NCBI RefSeq assembly: GCF_025215095.1
Contig: NZ_JALHAP010000077.1
Span: 124,001-188,000, forward strand
Length of the DNA stretch: 64,000 bases
From: Dryocola boscaweniae
Lineage (GTDB): Bacteria > Pseudomonadota > Gammaproteobacteria > Enterobacterales > Enterobacteriaceae
Reading direction: 5' to 3'
Below are positions 39,819-47,301 of the stretch, in pieces. A program made the position numbers and the translations under genes. How positions within the stretch are numbered: the first letter of the stretch is position 1; every line of letters begins with the position of its first letter. The notes beneath the pieces are model-generated. The model worked only from the letters and a program-made list of their open reading frames with translations, was not told the DNA's origin and ran no database searches.

Positions 39819-40169
39819 AGCGCGCTCCATTTAATTGCGATCCGACAGAGGCGCTACTCTATTTTTTTAATTTCGATAATGCAAATAGATTGTTAATTAA
39901 TTTATTGTAATGAGAATGGTTGCTAATATTATTCTTTTTTATCAGCAAGCCTGAATAATGCTATTAACATTCATTCTCTTTTAGCTAAAAAATAATATTT
40001 TTAGCGGCGCGGTTTTTCTTATGCGAATGTAAAAAGCACATAAACTTGCCCTTGCTCGTACTAAGCCTATGAAGAGATTGGAAAATCATATGCATAAATA
40101 ATCTTAACGGTGGCATTTACCTGCCGTCGGCGCTGTGGCTAAATACGTTTTTTCAAAATTATAAGTCTC
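39819..40169. other. ftnA / nupC-like divergent intergenic region
   Basis: A 351-base, strongly AT-rich stretch between divergent genes. No coding frame is supported. It should contain both promoters; iron and H-NS control are plausible for ftnA by analogy with E. coli, but no site is claimed. Confidence 0.45.
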
Positions 40170-41351
40170 ATGAATATTCTTCACTTTCTTCTCGCACTCA
40201 TCGTGATTCTGGCCCTTGCCTGGCTGGTCAGTTTCGATCGCAAAACCATTCGTCTGCGTTATTTGATTCAGCTCATCGTCATTGAGGCGGCCCTGGCGTT
40301 CTTCTTTCTGCACTCCGACAGCGGCCTGTTCGTTATTAATGGCGTGTCCGGATTCTTCGGCCATTTACTGACGTTTGCCGCTCAGGGCAGCGACTTTGTC
40401 TTTGGCGGCATGAGCAAACAGGGTCTGGCTTTTATCTTCCTTGGCGTGCTGTGTCCGATAATATTTATCTCCGCGCTTATCGGCATTTTGCAGCATTTGC
40501 GCATTCTTCCCTGGGTCATTCGCATTGTCGGCACGCTGCTGTCGAAGGTGAATGGCATGGGCAAGCTGGAGTCCTTTAATGCGATAAGCTCGCTTATCCT
40601 TGGGCAGTCGGAAAACTTTATCGCCTACAAACAGATCCTGGGCGATCTCAGCTCGCGCCGCATGTTTACAATGGCCGCCACCGCAATGTCCACGGTTTCG
40701 CTCTCCATCGTCGGGGCTTACATGACAATGCTTGAGCCGAAATATGTCGTTGCGGCTTTAGTGCTAAACGTATTCAGCACCTTTATCATTTTGTCGGTGA
40801 TTAATCCGCGCGGACAGGAAGATGAACCGGAAGTGAAGCTTGAAAAGCTGCACGAAGCGCAAAGCTTCTTTGAAATGCTGGGCGAGTACATTCTTGCGGG
40901 TTTTAAAGTCGCGATGATTATTCTGGCGATGCTGATTGGTTTTATCGCGCTTATCAGCGCCCTGAACGCGCTGTTCTCCGTTATTTTCGGGTTAAGCTTC
41001 CAGCAGTTGCTTGGCTATGTCTTCTATCCGTTTGCGTGGCTGGTGGGTATTCCACAGCAGGACGCCCTGCAGGCGGCGGGGATTATGGCGACCAAGCTTG
41101 TGGCGAACGAATTTGTCGCCATGATTGAGCTGCAAAAGGTTATGTCGGGGCTGACGCCGCGCGGTCTGGGTATCCTTTCCGTTTTCCTGGTTTCTTTTGC
41201 TAACTTTGCATCTATCGGTATTGTGGCGGGGGCGATTAAGGGCCTGAACGAACAGCAGGGAAATGCGGTTTCGCGCTTTGGTCTGCGTCTGGTTTACGGG
41301 GCCACGCTGGTGAGCTTACTCTCGGCGGCCTTTGCCGGGCTGGTTCTCTGA
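40170..41351 (+). CDS. NupC-family nucleoside:H+ symporter
   Basis: Concentrative nucleoside transporter (CNT) of 393 residues with the N-terminal, Gate and C-terminal Nucleos_tra domains. [15 protein letters not shown] and [14 protein letters not shown] are the substrate and cation-site motifs, and [12 protein letters not shown] lies in the second half. It closely resembles E. coli NupC (400 residues) but sits at a different locus, so it is probably a paralogue. It has its own terminator at 41362-41383. Confidence 0.9.
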   Translation: MNILHFLLALIVILALAWLVSFDRKTIRLRYLIQLIVIEAALAFFFLHSDSGLFVINGVSGFFGHLLTFAAQGSDFVFGGMSKQGLAFIFLGVLCPIIFISALIGILQHLRILPWVIRIVGTLLSKVNGMGKLESFNAISSLILGQSENFIAYKQILGDLSSRRMFTMAATAMSTVSLSIVGAYMTMLEPKYVVAALVLNVFSTFIILSVINPRGQEDEPEVKLEKLHEAQSFFEMLGEYILAGFKVAMIILAMLIGFIALISALNALFSVIFGLSFQQLLGYVFYPFAWLVGIPQQDALQAAGIMATKLVANEFVAMIELQKVMSGLTPRGLGILSVFLVSFANFASIGIVAGAIKGLNEQQGNAVSRFGLRLVYGATLVSLLSAAFAGLVL

Positions 41352-41361
41352 AGTAAAAAAC

Positions 41362-41383
41362 GGCGGGTTTTCCCGCCTTTTTT
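41362..41383. terminator. Terminator after the NupC-like gene
   Basis: GGCGGG TTTT CCCGCC with A6 before and T6 after works in both directions between the convergent transporter and DUF3574 genes. Confidence 0.88.
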
Positions 41384-41810
41384 AGAACTGAACGCAAACA
41401 GGTTGGTCGACACGCATCACAGAATCCTGAGCGAAGCGTGATTTATAAATGTCGCGCAGCGCTTCGATTTTTGACTCGCTCTCTTTGCCGCTAGAGTGAA
41501 TCAGCATCAGCGCTTTGCTTTGCTCCCGCGCCAGCTTCCCGTCGTTACCGAGCCATTGTCCTTTGGCATCAAATGTCGTTAACCCATCGCGAAAACGCGG
41601 CGTGACGTCATTATCGATAAAAATTTGCCACTCTTTCGCCGTAATATCCGCGCCTGCCGGACGGCTCAGGCCAAAATAAAGCGTGGTTTGCGTCATCGTA
41701 TTTTCTGTCGGGCAAATGCCCGTAGCCGCGTTCTTTACAGACGCCGGCTGTACGCAACCCGCAAGCGCAAGGGCGATCAGGCCTGCTGTCGCGGCTTTAT
41801 AAAATGTCAT
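41382..41810 (-). CDS. DUF3574 lipoprotein
   Basis: A 142-residue protein with a lipoprotein signal peptide and lipobox ALAGC (Cys19). The mature part contains TLYFGLSRP and DNDVTPRFRDGLTTFDAKGQW, the core of DUF3574, of unknown function. It lies just downstream of the yecR lipoprotein gene in the same direction (28 bases), so the two may be cotranscribed. Confidence 0.8.
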   Translation of the reverse strand: MTFYKAATAGLIALALAGCVQPASVKNAATGICPTENTMTQTTLYFGLSRPAGADITAKEWQIFIDNDVTPRFRDGLTTFDAKGQWLGNDGKLAREQSKALMLIHSSGKESESKIEALRDIYKSRFAQDSVMRVDQPVCVQF

Positions 41811-41838
41811 TATTCACCTGTTAGCATCCTTTAAAAAA

Positions 41839-42183
41839 TTACTGCACCACCAGTTGATCCCGAAGATATTTTTCCATGCCGATACCGCGGCACTGGTATT
41901 CGAGAGTCACTTTCTGATTTAAACACAAAGCGCCGCTGCTCAGGCTGCAGGTTTTTATCGGTTCGCCATACGGGAAGGCGGCGATATAGCCCCACTGCTG
42001 GCATTGATGGCTGGCGGTGGACTGCGCGATAAAAGTATCGACCTTCGCTTTTTGCAGCGGAGCGAGATCGAATCCAAGACGCACTACGCCTGCGACTTCG
42101 CTGCTTTTAACGGGTTCAGGGGTTTTATTGAAGGTGCAACCACTCAATAAAAGGACGGCAATAAATAGAGATGAACGCTGCAT
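41839..42183 (-). CDS. yecR: Lipoprotein YecR
   Basis: A 114-residue lipoprotein from MQRSSLFIAVLLLSGC, lipobox LLSGC (Cys16). The mature region with PEPVKSSEVAGVVRLGF and CQQWGY matches E. coli YecR, an FlhDC-regulated gene of unknown function. A longer frame (26 residues upstream) would destroy the signal peptide and is rejected. Confidence 0.83.
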   Translation of the reverse strand: MQRSSLFIAVLLLSGCTFNKTPEPVKSSEVAGVVRLGFDLAPLQKAKVDTFIAQSTASHQCQQWGYIAAFPYGEPIKTCSLSSGALCLNQKVTLEYQCRGIGMEKYLRDQLVVQ

Positions 42184-42581
42184 GATAGTAAGCCTCGGCT
42201 GGCACTTTTTTGCATGGTAGCACGTCTTAAATGCTGAAAATCTTCCGCAGCATAAAGCCAAAAAATTTCATTTAAAATCACGCCAAAACGAATCCCTAAG
42301 ACAAATTTTAGCCTTTAAGAGAAGGGGACATTCGCCTTTGTCTTTCTGCCAGACAACTTGTGACGCTCGCGTATCGCCTGTTTAGCCACAAACCCTTCTA
42401 CTCACTCCGGCGAAGAAGCGTAGAAATGTGAGCGCATCTTAATTTTTTAAAACAATTTTTCATTAAATTTGAAAGTATGTTTGCCAGATAGTATGGTTAG
42501 CGCATACAGGCAGTTCACCACGACTACTTATCACGGCTTTTCACCCTGAAAATGTCCGTGACCCAATCAGGAGACGAAAGA
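42184..42581. other. yecR / RpiB-like intergenic region
   Basis: A 398-base region between divergent genes with no supported coding frame. It contains a KdgR-like palindrome at 42446-42464 and the AGGAG ribosome site of the isomerase gene at 42569-42573. Confidence 0.5.
42446..42464 (+). promoter_or_regulatory. KdgR-like operator before the RpiB-like isomerase
   Basis: The 19 bases TTTAAAACAATTTTTCATT agree at 15 of 18 informative positions with the KdgR consensus AATRAAAYRNYRTTTYATT. The local sequence is AT-rich, so chance similarity is possible. Confidence 0.45.
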
Positions 42582-43220
42582 ATGAAAATTGCACTGATGA
42601 TGGAAAACAGTCAGGCAGGCAAAAACGCCATCATCCTTAAAGAGTTGCAGGCGGTTGCGGCTGAAAAAGAGTATCCGGTTTATAACGTTGGCATGAGCGA
42701 TGAGCAGGATCACCATCTGACCTACATCCACCTGGGCATTATGGCCAGCATTTTGCTGAACGCAAAAGCGGTTGATTTTGTGGTGACGGGTTGCGGTACG
42801 GGCCAGGGCGCGCTGATGTCCCTGAACATTCACCCGGGCGTTGTTTGCGGCTACTGCATCGATCCTGCTGACGCGTTTCTTTTCTCGCAGATTAACAACG
42901 GCAACGCGCTGTCGCTGCCTTTCGCCAAAGGCTTTGGCTGGGGCGCTGAGCTGAACGTACGTTACATCTTCGAAAAAGCTTTCACCGGCCGTAAAGGCGA
43001 AGGCTACCCGGTTGAGCGTAAAGAGCCGCAGGTTCGTAACGCAGGCATCCTGAACCAGGTCAAAGCGGCCGTGGTGAAAGAGAACTACCTTGATACGCTG
43101 CGCGCAATCGATCGCGAACTGGTGCAAACAGCCGTTTCCGGCGAGCGTTTCCAGAAGTGTTTCTTCGAAAACTGCCAGAACAAAGAGATTGAAGCGTTCG
43201 TTCGCGAAATCCTTGCTTAA
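42582..43220 (+). CDS. RpiB/LacA/LacB-family isomerase, DhuI-like
   Basis: A 212-residue sugar isomerase of the RpiB/LacA/LacB family. MKIALMMENSQAGKNAI, VTGCGTGQGALMSLN (active-site loop) and PFAKGFGWGAELN are clear. The N-terminal ENSQA-KN-I pattern and length resemble the subgroup containing streptococcal DhuI, which isomerises 4-deoxy-5-hexosulose uronate after unsaturated glucuronyl hydrolase. The gene stands alone, with a good ribosome site and terminator. The GH88 gene 13.5 kb away could supply that substrate. Specificity is inferred; a pentose or hexose phosphate substrate remains possible. Confidence 0.75.
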   Translation: MKIALMMENSQAGKNAIILKELQAVAAEKEYPVYNVGMSDEQDHHLTYIHLGIMASILLNAKAVDFVVTGCGTGQGALMSLNIHPGVVCGYCIDPADAFLFSQINNGNALSLPFAKGFGWGAELNVRYIFEKAFTGRKGEGYPVERKEPQVRNAGILNQVKAAVVKENYLDTLRAIDRELVQTAVSGERFQKCFFENCQNKEIEAFVREILA

Positions 43221-43230
43221 TTAGCAATAA

Positions 43231-43257
43231 AACGGCCAGCATTTGCTGGCCGTTTTT
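43231..43257 (+). terminator. Terminator after the RpiB-like gene
   Basis: AACGGCCAGC ATTT GCTGGCCGTT followed by T tract forms a strong rho-independent terminator 10 bases after the stop. Confidence 0.92.
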
Positions 43258-43277
43258 GTGTTATTCCCTTCTTTGCA

Positions 43278-44696
43278 TCACTTCTTATTCGAAACTGAAC
43301 TGCCCGCCGTGCGCGGCAGACGCAGTAAATCAAACAGCCCGATCAGACAGATAAGCGTAATCAGCACAAACGAGATTTTAATGCTGATACCGGGCACCGT
43401 ACTCAGACCCAGCCACCCGCTGATTTTCTCTCCCAGCCTGATGCCAATAGCGCCAAGCGTAATGCCCAGCCCAACGGAAAGCTGCGTCGCCGTGCTGAAC
43501 AGCGTATTGGCATAGCTCATTTGCCCGGCGGGAATATCCGCAAAAGCCAGCGTGCTGATGCCGGTGAACTGCATCGAACGGAACAGGCCGCCAAGAAACA
43601 GAATAACAACGGTCAGCCACATCGCCGTATGCGGCGTAAGGAAGGCGCAGGCGAGCAGGGCGGCCACGTTCAGCAGTCCGTTAATGATCAGTAGTTTTTT
43701 AAAACCAAGCGCGCGGATAAGCGGCGTAGTACCGGGTTTCATCGTCAGGTTGCCTGCAAATACCGCGAGCACCAGTAGCCCGGAGTGAAACGCATCCATG
43801 CCGAATCCCACCTGAAACAACAGCGGCAGCAAAAACGGCACGGCGCTGATTGAGGTGCGAAAAAGAGAGCCGCCATACATTGTGACGCCGAAAGTTTGCA
43901 CCTTCAAAGCATCCAGTCGAATCATCGGATGGGCTGCGCGTTTGAAATGCCGGAGTGAAAACCACAGCGCCGCCGCTCCCGCCGTCAGTAAAGCTGCCGT
44001 GGCGGCTGCGTTGATGCTGGTTTCGCCCAGCATCTCCAGTCCGTAGACAAGGCAAATCATGGCGATTGCGGTACTGACGAACCCGATGCCGTCAAACGGG
44101 CGGCGCTCGTCATCATGAACATCCGGAATTAGCCGCCAGGCCAGCGCCATCGCCGCCAGACCGAGCGGAAGATTAATGTAAAAAATCCAGCGCCATGAAG
44201 CATAGCTGGTGATAAAGCCGCCCAGCGGCGGCCCGATGATAGGGGCGACCAGGGCAGGCCAGGTCAATGTCGCTATGGCGGTAATCAACTGGTGTTTCGG
44301 CGTCGTCCTTAATACCGCAAGGCGACCTACCGGCACCATCAACGCGCCGCCAATGCCCTGTAAAACACGCATCGCAACAAATTGTTCAAGGCTGTTGGCG
44401 AGGCCGCAAAGCACGGAGGCGACGGTGAAAATACCCAGCGCCAGGGTAAAGACCTTACGCGCGCCAAAACGGTCGGCTATCCAGCCGCTGGCGGGAATAA
44501 GCACCGCAAGCGTAAGCAGATAGGCGCTCATGCCTATATTCAGGTCCACGGCGTCCACGCCAAAAGTGCGCGCCATTTCCGGCAGAGCGGTGGCGATAAC
44601 CGTTCCGTCGAGAAATTCCATAAAAAATGCGCCAGCGACCAGCAGCGCGGTAAGTGAAATACCACGTTTTTGTGCAAAAGAGAGGTTGTCAGACAT
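43278..44696 (-). CDS. DHA2-family MFS exporter
   Basis: Major facilitator of 472 residues with about 14 membrane segments, of the EmrB/QacA DHA2 type. Motif A appears as GWIADRFGARKVF, motif D1-like FLDGTVIATALPEM near residue 28 and motif C-like GPPLGGFITSYASWRWIFYIN near 155-175. Such proteins usually export drugs or small metabolites with proton exchange. No membrane-fusion partner (EmrA) is adjacent. A KdgR-like AT-rich palindrome lies 15 bases upstream of the start. Confidence 0.88.
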   Translation of the reverse strand: MSDNLSFAQKRGISLTALLVAGAFFMEFLDGTVIATALPEMARTFGVDAVDLNIGMSAYLLTLAVLIPASGWIADRFGARKVFTLALGIFTVASVLCGLANSLEQFVAMRVLQGIGGALMVPVGRLAVLRTTPKHQLITAIATLTWPALVAPIIGPPLGGFITSYASWRWIFYINLPLGLAAMALAWRLIPDVHDDERRPFDGIGFVSTAIAMICLVYGLEMLGETSINAAATAALLTAGAAALWFSLRHFKRAAHPMIRLDALKVQTFGVTMYGGSLFRTSISAVPFLLPLLFQVGFGMDAFHSGLLVLAVFAGNLTMKPGTTPLIRALGFKKLLIINGLLNVAALLACAFLTPHTAMWLTVVILFLGGLFRSMQFTGISTLAFADIPAGQMSYANTLFSTATQLSVGLGITLGAIGIRLGEKISGWLGLSTVPGISIKISFVLITLICLIGLFDLLRLPRTAGSSVSNKK

Positions 44697-44710
44697 GGTT
44701 GCCGCTCGAA

Positions 44711-44729
44711 ATTAAAATAATGTTTTAAA
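44711..44729 (-). promoter_or_regulatory. KdgR-like palindrome before the DHA2 MFS gene
   Basis: ATTAAAATAATGTTTTAAA agrees at 15 of 18 informative positions with the KdgR consensus. It is wholly A/T-rich and could equally be a simple promoter element. Confidence 0.3.
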
Positions 44730-44813
44730 AAATTACCGAAACAGATAATCAGTTAAGTGCTGGATTTGCAATTGGTTTTATGTGAACAGCTTGTAAAAAC
44801 CACACCTGATATA

Positions 44814-44829
44814 TGTGATATGCATCACA
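44814..44829 (+). promoter_or_regulatory. CRP-binding site upstream of azuC
   Basis: TGTGATATGCATCACA is a perfect CRP core (TGTGA-N6-TCACA). A second, weaker core TGTGATGGAAGTCATA lies at 44844-44859, 30 bases downstream. In E. coli azuCR responds to carbon source through CRP. Confidence 0.85.
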
Positions 44830-44843
44830 AAATGATTGATTTA

Positions 44844-44859
44844 TGTGATGGAAGTCATA
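44844..44859 (+). promoter_or_regulatory. Second CRP-like site upstream of azuC
   Basis: TGTGATGGAAGTCATA has one perfect and one degenerate half-site, spaced centre-to-centre 30 bases from the first CRP core. It abuts TATTAT, a possible -10 box at 44857-44862. Confidence 0.5.
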
Positions 44860-44911
44860 TTATAGGTCGCATAACGAGCAACACCTGTACAAATAAAAAT
44901 CGGAGTACATT

Positions 44912-44995
44912 ATGAAACTGCGCAAGATCCTGAAAAGTATGTTCGAAAACTACTGCAAAACATTCAAAGACGTACCGCCAGGCGCGATGTTCTAA
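44912..44995 (+). CDS. azuC: Small membrane-associated protein AzuC
   Basis: A 27-codon gene encoding MKLRKILKSMFENYCKTFKD and a PPGAMF end, differing from the 28-residue E. coli AzuC at a few positions. AzuC is an amphipathic membrane-associated protein reported to stimulate glycerol-3-phosphate dehydrogenase GlpD. A GGAG ribosome site lies at 44902-44905. In E. coli azuC lies near ftnB and yecJ as here. Confidence 0.92.
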   Translation: MKLRKILKSMFENYCKTFKDVPPGAMF

Positions 44996-45010
44996 GAAAG
45001 TTTGACGATA

Positions 45011-45036
45011 AAAAAACCTGCCGAGGCAGGTTTTTT
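45011..45036 (+). terminator. azuCR terminator
   Basis: AAAAAACCTGC CGAG GCAGGTTTTTT is a perfect stem-loop with T6, 16 bases after the azuC stop and just before the end of the convergent MFS gene. Confidence 0.92.
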
Positions 45037-45053
45037 GTATCTGCAATTCAGCA

Positions 45054-46613
45054 TCATGAATGCGAAACAGCTTCACGAACCACGGTTTCCTCGTTCGAGT
45101 CTTTAAACAGCTTGCTGTTTCCCCAGCACTCTTCGTAGCGGTGACCGACCAGATTTTCGATAACCACCCGCACTTCCGGTTTGATATCTTCAAGCCTGCC
45201 GCCTGCTTTGATACGCGCAACTTCTTCAAGCACAATCATATGCGCTTTGCGATCCAGCTTCATTTGTGTGCTGAATACTACCGCCGCCAGCGCCAGAATC
45301 ACCACGCCCACGCAGAAGACAATCGCAATCGCATTAACCGCGCTTTCCGACTGCACGTGCGCCCTGGACTGGAAGCCGTAGAAGCTGAGGATAGAGCCCA
45401 TAGTGAAGACGATAATTGAGCGCAGAATTTTGCCTGAGAAAGTCATCGCGCCCGCATAAATTCCCTCGCGACGACGGCCGGTAAAGACTTCATCCACATC
45501 CGCAAGGAAGGTGTAAACCGTCCACGGAATGTAATAAACGCCGCCTGTTCCCAGACCAAACAGAATAGTGATGCCGAACATAAGAACAGTGGCGATGTGC
45601 ACCGGCAGGTGGAAGAAGTACAGCGAGGTGTAGCAAACCACCGAGAAAATAACGATGCCCAGCGCCATAATGTACGGTTTGCTAAAGCCCTTTTTCACGC
45701 AGATGCCGATAAACACCGCGGTCGAAATTAACTGCAGAATCGAATTCAGGCTATTAAGCCCCGCAACCATCGCCGGATCGTGTTGCAGCACGAAAATCAC
45801 GAAGTAGGTGAAGATGGAAGCGAACAGCCATTCGGCGCCGAAGCCACACAGGTACATGCCTAAATGTTTACGGAATACGCGTAAATGGAAAGTGGAGCGC
45901 ATATCGGCGGCAAGGCCTGTCAGGGTTTTGAGAAGCGTTGTTTTCGCTTTATGCACCATTTCCTTCGGACGGGCATGCTCCCAGGAGGAGAAATAAAGAC
46001 AGGCGATGGCGACACACAGAATAACGCCATAGGTAATGCCCGTCAGGAAGAATGGCTGGGCGGAATCTTTGCCGTAAAGCAGGATAAATTGCCCCGGAAT
46101 AAAAGCTGCGAGGAAGTTGGCCAGCTTGCCGAAAATGGCTTTATAGCCCGTTAGCTTAGAACGCAGGGTGAAATCGCTGGTCATTTCTGTCGCCAGCGTT
46201 TCGTAAGGCACCATCACCGAGGTATAGATAATCTCAAAAATGGCGTAGGTGCACAGGTAATACCAAAAGCCAAAACCTTCCACCCACAGCAGCGGGTAGA
46301 ACATCATCAACGGAATACCGATCATCAGGAAGAAACGGCGACGGCCAAAGCGCTGCCCAAGTTTGGTATTGCCAAAGTTATCGGTTAAATACCCCATCAG
46401 CGGATTGCTGATGGCATCAATGATGCTGGCGACGGAGAAGATAAACGACGCTTCAAGAAGCGTCAGCCCGCAAAATGTGGTGTAAAAATAGAGTAACCAT
46501 GCGCCGCTGATGGCCAGCGCGCCGCTTCCCAGCAGGTTGCCGCCCCCGTAAGCTAATTGATGTCGCAACAGCACCGGCCGTTCGTGTCCGGGTATTCCGC
46601 TTTTTATTGCCAT
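45054..46613 (-). CDS. GPH-family sugar/uronide cation symporter
   Basis: Glycoside-pentoside-hexuronide (MelB/UidB/TogT type) transporter of 519 residues with about 12 membrane helices. NPLMGYLTDN and GQRFGRRRFFLMIG form the loop 2-3 signature, and VPYETLATEMT the central helix motif. The C-terminal cytoplasmic tail (about 70 residues) is long. Pectin-degrading enterobacteria use GPH proteins TogT and RhiT for oligogalacturonides and rhamnogalacturonides; substrate here is not determined. A CRP site lies 68 bases upstream and a weak KdgR-like sequence directly before the start. Confidence 0.85.
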   Translation of the reverse strand: MAIKSGIPGHERPVLLRHQLAYGGGNLLGSGALAISGAWLLYFYTTFCGLTLLEASFIFSVASIIDAISNPLMGYLTDNFGNTKLGQRFGRRRFFLMIGIPLMMFYPLLWVEGFGFWYYLCTYAIFEIIYTSVMVPYETLATEMTSDFTLRSKLTGYKAIFGKLANFLAAFIPGQFILLYGKDSAQPFFLTGITYGVILCVAIACLYFSSWEHARPKEMVHKAKTTLLKTLTGLAADMRSTFHLRVFRKHLGMYLCGFGAEWLFASIFTYFVIFVLQHDPAMVAGLNSLNSILQLISTAVFIGICVKKGFSKPYIMALGIVIFSVVCYTSLYFFHLPVHIATVLMFGITILFGLGTGGVYYIPWTVYTFLADVDEVFTGRRREGIYAGAMTFSGKILRSIIVFTMGSILSFYGFQSRAHVQSESAVNAIAIVFCVGVVILALAAVVFSTQMKLDRKAHMIVLEEVARIKAGGRLEDIKPEVRVVIENLVGHRYEECWGNSKLFKDSNEETVVREAVSHS

Positions 46614-46616
46614 ATT

Positions 46617-46635
46617 TTTGAACCCATGTTTTATA
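46617..46635 (-). promoter_or_regulatory. Weak KdgR-like sequence at the GPH gene start
   Basis: TTTGAACCCATGTTTTATA matches 13 of 18 informative KdgR positions and would cover the ribosome-binding region. Weak support on its own. Confidence 0.25.
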
Positions 46636-46680
46636 TTTTTTAGAAGATGAGTTCTTATAAAGTGATACAGGATGAATGAT

Positions 46681-46696
46681 TGTGATGGCGGTCACC
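46681..46696 (-). promoter_or_regulatory. CRP-binding site upstream of the GPH symporter
   Basis: TGTGATGGCGGTCACC matches the TGTGA-N6-TCACA core at nine of ten positions, centred about 75 bases before the symporter start. Fits catabolite control of a sugar transporter. Confidence 0.7.
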
Positions 46697-46998
46697 GATT
46701 TTGTAATCTGACGTAAAGCAATGTCTTTAATGAGATCGCGGTTCCATTTTCTTATTCCATTCATTTAATGAATGGATATTCTTGATGCCGCTACGGGAAT
46801 AAGATTCTGCGAGGTGAATCGAACATTACCAGCCTGGGCAAAAATGCGTTCACGCTTCACTTTGCTCGTTGATGCCCGTATCGCCTGTTGGCAGGTTTTT
46901 CCCGTTGAATGATTTACGAGATGGCTTCCGGAATGGATTGTTGCCTCGTGATTCATGGCGCATGTACTATGGCGCGCAATATGAAACAGGAGAGAAAA

Positions 46999-47250
46999 AT
47001 GTCTGAACAATTATCTGCCGATCGGGAACTGGTTTCCGACGTGGTCGCCTGCCAACTGGTGATTAAGCAAATTCTGGATGTGATTGATGTTATCGCCCCG
47101 GTTGAGGTGCGTGAAAAAATGGCTAACCAGCTAAAGACGATTGATTTCGCAACTCATCCTGCCGCGGCTGACCCGGTGACACGCCGTGCGATTCAGAAAG
47201 CCATTGCGCTGATCGAACTGAAGTTCACGCCGCAAAAAGACGCGCATTAA
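46999..47250 (+). CDS. yecJ: DUF2766 small protein YecJ
   Basis: An 83-residue protein from [20 protein letters not shown], almost identical to E. coli YecJ; the ribosome site AGGAGA at 46988-46993 fixes this start over longer frames. Function unknown. It belongs to the conserved ftnB-azuC-yecJ-yecR-ftnA neighbourhood. Confidence 0.93.
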   Translation: MSEQLSADRELVSDVVACQLVIKQILDVIDVIAPVEVREKMANQLKTIDFATHPAAADPVTRRAIQKAIALIELKFTPQKDAH

Positions 47251-47262
47251 TTCAGTAGCGGT

Positions 47263-47295
47263 ATGGCGGATGGCGCTTGCGCCACCCGCCGTTAT
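47263..47295. repeat. REP-like hairpin between yecJ and the Dcu gene
   Basis: GGCGGATGGCGC TTGC GCCACCCGCC is a GC-rich imperfect palindrome with the GCGGATGGCGC-type core of enterobacterial REP elements. It sits between two convergent genes and may serve as their transcript end. Confidence 0.65.
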
Positions 47296-47301
47296 CGGCC
47301 A

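Larger units (their letters stand above)
44870..45037 (+). ncRNA. azuR: AzuCR dual-function RNA (approximate limits)
   Basis: The region from the likely start below the TATTAT box to the hairpin at 45011-45036 corresponds to E. coli AzuCR (IsrC), about 164 nucleotides, which both encodes AzuC and base-pairs with mRNAs. The 5' limit is inferred from the promoter. Confidence 0.6.
46614..46998. other. GPH symporter / yecJ divergent region
   Basis: A 385-base region without a supported gene. It holds a CRP core at 46681-46696, a weak KdgR-like sequence at 46617-46635, and the short palindrome CATTCATTTAATGAATG at 46760-46776. Confidence 0.5.

Noticed and set aside
42184-42261. N-terminal extension of yecR
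   Set aside because: A 26-residue extension would bury the lipoprotein signal sequence, which begins properly at 42183.
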